From contig CAYRHJ010000032.1 of the NCBI GenBank assembly GCA_964424105.1, positions 62,001 through 126,000 on the forward strand: 64,000 nt of DNA, given 5' to 3'. Each line of letters starts with the position of its first letter. Position 1 is the stretch's first letter. Below are positions 62,136 through 64,000 of this stretch, piece by piece. The position numbers and the translations under genes were made by a program. The notes below the pieces were generated by a model. It was given only the letters and a program-made list of their open reading frames with translations. It was not told the DNA's origin and searched no databases. This DNA comes from CAYRHJ01 sp964424105. GTDB taxonomy: Bacteria; Planctomycetota; Phycisphaerae; UBA1845.

Positions 62136-62461
62136 AATACAACGGAGAGCAGCAAATAGCGAACATCGTCGTTCCAGCGCGCTTTGTCATTCCGGCGCAA
62201 GCCGGAATCCAGCATGGGTGGCCCACCTCCTTTGGAGGTGGGGGAGCCGATGACTTACGCTCCCTATCATGCCCGCAGTTTCACCCACCCCTTCACGACC
62301 CCCGACCAGGTCTTTCACGAGCCGCGAGCGCAAAGCGAGCGGTCTTCCGGTCCATTCGAATGGCATGTCGGCTATTGTGTTAGTCGCCCTTGTATATGCC
62401 GCCCGGTCCTCGGGCCGCTGATTTCAAGCGACTGGCAAACTTTCCGCCGCGTGAAGTTCGC
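62136..62461. repeat. repeat-rich region behind tRNA-Ala
   Basis: No gene lies in these 326 bases. They hold a family A copy at 62186-62213, the 41-base dispersed repeat at 62213-62253 identical to 11873-11913, a family B variant at 62320-62347 (inverse of 32260-32287), and the ~47-base repeat at 62337-62383 matching 13870-13917. Four repeat families abut or overlap, as if the site gathers insertions. Confidence 0.75.
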
Positions 62462-63283
62462 TTAGAATTCAACGCGGAGGATCGGCTTGAAGACGTAGGC
62501 TAACACGAACGACAAGCCCATCAGCCAGAACAGCCACACCGTCGAACCGCTAAACCATCCGTCGCGATTGGGATAGGTCACGGCGATTGATCGGATGGCC
62601 GAGCCTGCCGCCAACGGCGACTCGGACGGATACAATACCTGATCGCCAAAATTCGCCCCGGGCCGTTTCGGGCTGATGCGGGGGAATCCGCCCCCGACGT
62701 TTAGGATCTTGGTGGCGGTTTCATCGTTGGCGACGATGCGCAATTCGTGCACGCCCGGTTTGCCCGCCCGGATACGCCACGCCACTTCGTTTTCACTGGG
62801 AATGCGGAGCGTCGGTGTTTCGACGTTGAATCCACCGTCACCCACCAACGACACCGTCGCCAAGTTCAAGTCAAGGTCTGGCGATACCTGAGCGATCACC
62901 ACAGCCTCGTCGCAGACCGCCAGCGGCTGCCATTGATAGCGACTCCCCAATTGGACCATCACCAAAATGAACGGAACGACCATGATGGCCAAGGGCAACA
63001 GCGAGTATCGCAGTAACCGCAAGCTGGATATCAATACGCCGCCGAAGGAGCGGAACATGGCCACCGGATCATCCTTGAAAAGTTTGATGGCCAGCATGTC
63101 CGCCTTGATGCGGTCCTTCACTGTGCGGATGGCAGGCTGGTTTGACGTGTACTTGTAGACCAGCAGCCCGAAAACGCTCGCCAAAGCGCTGAAGACGCTC
63201 AGCGACAGCCATCCCGGCCCGCCGACAAACGGGCGAAACAGTAGGTCGAACACCCAGGTGATGATGCTGTTGACGATTGACAA
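62462..63283 (-). CDS. membrane protein with EMC3/YidC-like topology
   Basis: A 273-residue protein. A hydrophobic N-terminal region (about 5-44, including LASVFGLLVYKYTS) leads into a cytoplasmic charged helix (RTVKDRIKADMLAIKLFKDD). A second helix follows at about 93-113, then a soluble beta-rich domain of ~135 residues, a last helix at about 250-267 and a short basic tail. TM - coiled cytoplasmic helix - TM - TM is the plan of EMC3/DUF106 and the Oxa1/YidC superfamily, here with a large extracytoplasmic domain between the last two helices. The family call is inference from topology. The following genes (63339, 63530) run in the same direction. Confidence 0.65.
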   Translation of the reverse strand: MSIVNSIITWVFDLLFRPFVGGPGWLSLSVFSALASVFGLLVYKYTSNQPAIRTVKDRIKADMLAIKLFKDDPVAMFRSFGGVLISSLRLLRYSLLPLAIMVVPFILVMVQLGSRYQWQPLAVCDEAVVIAQVSPDLDLNLATVSLVGDGGFNVETPTLRIPSENEVAWRIRAGKPGVHELRIVANDETATKILNVGGGFPRISPKRPGANFGDQVLYPSESPLAAGSAIRSIAVTYPNRDGWFSGSTVWLFWLMGLSFVLAYVFKPILRVEF

Positions 63284-63307
63284 GCCTACGTTCCGCCTGC
63301 CTGCCGC

Positions 63308-63330
63308 CTGCCGGCCGGAAGGCCGGGCAG
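63308..63330. other. strong hairpin between two minus-strand genes
   Basis: CTGCCGGCC-GGAA-GGCCGGGCAG folds into a nine-pair stem with one bulged G and a GGAA tetraloop. It lies between the end of the gene at 63339 and the start of the gene at 63283. No T-run follows on either strand, so it is an RNA structure or repeat rather than a standard terminator. Confidence 0.5.
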
Positions 63331-63338
63331 AACGGAAA

Positions 63339-63527
63339 CTATTCCAGATATCCCAGCCCCTTTAATCGGTCGGTCACGTCGGCGTCCGATTCCGCGGATT
63401 CCAGCCTGGCCAATTCCTTTTCTATCACGTGAACGACGAATTCCTCGGGTGAAGCATAACCGGCGGCCTCCGCTATTCGCTTAACCCTGTCAAACAAGCT
63501 CGAATCGATTTTGATCTTGGCAGCCAT
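63339..63527 (-). CDS. small conserved-looking protein, function unknown
   Basis: A 62-residue soluble protein: KIKIDSSLFDRVKRIAEAAG, then YASPEEFVVHVIEKELARLE, and an acidic tail ending VTDRLKGLGYLE. The strand-helix-helix pattern is like ribbon-helix-helix DNA-binding proteins, although the conserved operator-binding residues are not obvious. The LKGLGYLE ending recurs in sulfatase-type proteins as I recall, and the upstream gene is phosphatase-like. It starts 3 bases after that gene's stop codon, so the two are cotranscribed. Confidence 0.6.
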   Translation of the reverse strand: MAAKIKIDSSLFDRVKRIAEAAGYASPEEFVVHVIEKELARLESAESDADVTDRLKGLGYLE

Positions 63528-63529
63528 GA

Positions 63530-64000
63530 CTAATTCATTCCAGCAGGGCGGTTTGGCGGATGGGTCGCCTGTGCAGTCGTCACGTCGAAAAGATCACGCC
63601 CGCGCATGCCGTCCGGCACCGACAATCCGAATCGGCCAAGTATCGTCGGGGCAAGGTCCAACAAGTCCGGATCGTCCACGATCACCGGCCGATTGGTAAA
63701 CAGGACACCCGGCACCAGGTGCGGGGCGGTCATGTGGTCAGCGTTCCAAGCCCGGAGATTGTCCTCAATCACTTGCTCAGGAAAACGGCACATGGCTGAT
63801 TGATTTCCCGTTCGGTAGCCGCGGGCGTATCCCAGGACCATGTCCGGCCCAGCGACGAGCATCGGACCGGAAAACACATTTCGTGTCTGATAAACTTCAG
63901 CCACCACCTGGGCCCCGTCCTTCGGATCGCGATAGGCCTTGAGTTTGGCGGCAATTTCGTCCATCAGCACCTGCATATCAGCGGGGGCGACGATGCCCCC
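63530..64000 (-). CDS. alkaline phosphatase/phosphodiesterase superfamily protein, C-terminal part
   Basis: The 3' end of a gene that begins beyond the window; about 156 residues are seen. NLRAWNADHMTAPHLVPGVLFTN carries a conserved histidine of the metal site, and DLAPTILGRFGLSVPDGMRG followed by RDLF is the usual C-terminal signature of type I phosphodiesterase/nucleotide pyrophosphatase and sulfatase-like proteins. The reaction is hydrolysis of a phosphoester, but the substrate cannot be told. The small gene at 63339-63527 follows in the same direction. Confidence 0.8.
   Translation of the reverse strand, partial: GGIVAPADMQVLMDEIAAKLKAYRDPKDGAQVVAEVYQTRNVFSGPMLVAGPDMVLGYARGYRTGNQSAMCRFPEQVIEDNLRAWNADHMTAPHLVPGVLFTNRPVIVDDPDLLDLAPTILGRFGLSVPDGMRGRDLFDVTTAQATHPPNRPAGMN

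Noticed and set aside
61744..62383. Plus-strand frames of 86 and 186 codons around tRNA-Ala
   Set aside because: They run through family A repeats and through the tRNA gene itself.

Overview
The window reads as one chromosomal segment of a member of the Planctomycetota, possibly Phycisphaerae or a relative. The phylum call is inference. It rests on two adjacent membrane proteins ending in a CxxCxYDLxG...CPECG zinc ribbon, secreted proteins with dockerin-like EF-hands and PEP-CTERM-like tails, a ddl-ftsQ end of a cell-wall cluster with no ftsA or ftsZ following it, UbiA/UbiX/MenG/UbiD proteins that would fit late menaquinone synthesis, and very many short interspersed repeats. Coding density is high, most genes are housekeeping or central metabolism, and there is no prophage, plasmid or CRISPR array.

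Layout. 1-8.3 kb: the 3' end of ddl, an FtsQ-like protein, two related polytopic membrane proteins, a DUF456 protein, a hairpin-rich element with 20-bp terminal inverted repeats, a CPBP-type membrane protease, a CII-like regulator and a secreted surface protein. 8.3-20 kb: a membrane GTPase, tRNA-Leu, a PmtA-like methyltransferase, a TlpA-like thioredoxin, an M29 aminopeptidase, two zinc-ribbon membrane proteins, a GNAT/Mpo1-like pair, a tetrahaem cytochrome, and a thioesterase/EthD-like/crotonase group. 20.5-34.5 kb: a six-gene alpha-glucan/trehalose cluster, glgE - treS::mak - malQ - glgB - treZ - glgX; the first five genes overlap or nearly touch. 34.9-39.2 kb: an NrnA-type DHH phosphoesterase, Kbl, tRNA-Ser and an M32 carboxypeptidase. 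39.4-43.7 kb: a run of three secreted proteins (a long beta-rich protein, a trypsin-fold protease, a dockerin-like protein). 44-49 kb: a TauE-like exporter, a small lipoprotein, BipA/TypA, RsmJ and a PEP-CTERM protein. 49.5-58.9 kb: a lipoprotein phosphatase, ubiA, ubiX, a TPR membrane protein, menG, Fe/Mn SOD, a formyltransferase, a GNAT and ubiD. 58.9-64 kb: an operon of a UvrC-like protein, a XerC/D-type recombinase and an HExxH protein, then tRNA-Ala, an EMC3/YidC-like membrane protein, a small protein and the 3' end of a phosphodiesterase-like gene.

How genes work together. GlgE extends glucan from maltose-1-phosphate, TreS-Mak makes maltose-1-phosphate from trehalose, GlgB branches, GlgX debranches, MalQ disproportionates, and TreZ releases trehalose from maltooligosyl-trehalose. 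TreY, which makes the TreZ substrate, is not in the window. UbiA, UbiX, UbiD and MenG fit the late steps of menaquinone formation.

The most unusual feature is a set of short repeats. Family A is a palindrome built on tCCGGCgnnnGCCGGa. Family B is built on GACCGCTCCCTGACGGTCGC. Both lie between genes in many places, but also sit in frame inside treS::mak, glgB, a secreted protease (within its signal peptide region) and probably ubiD (family B only). This resembles the protein-invading palindromic elements known from Rickettsia and is the lead candidate for something undescribed here.
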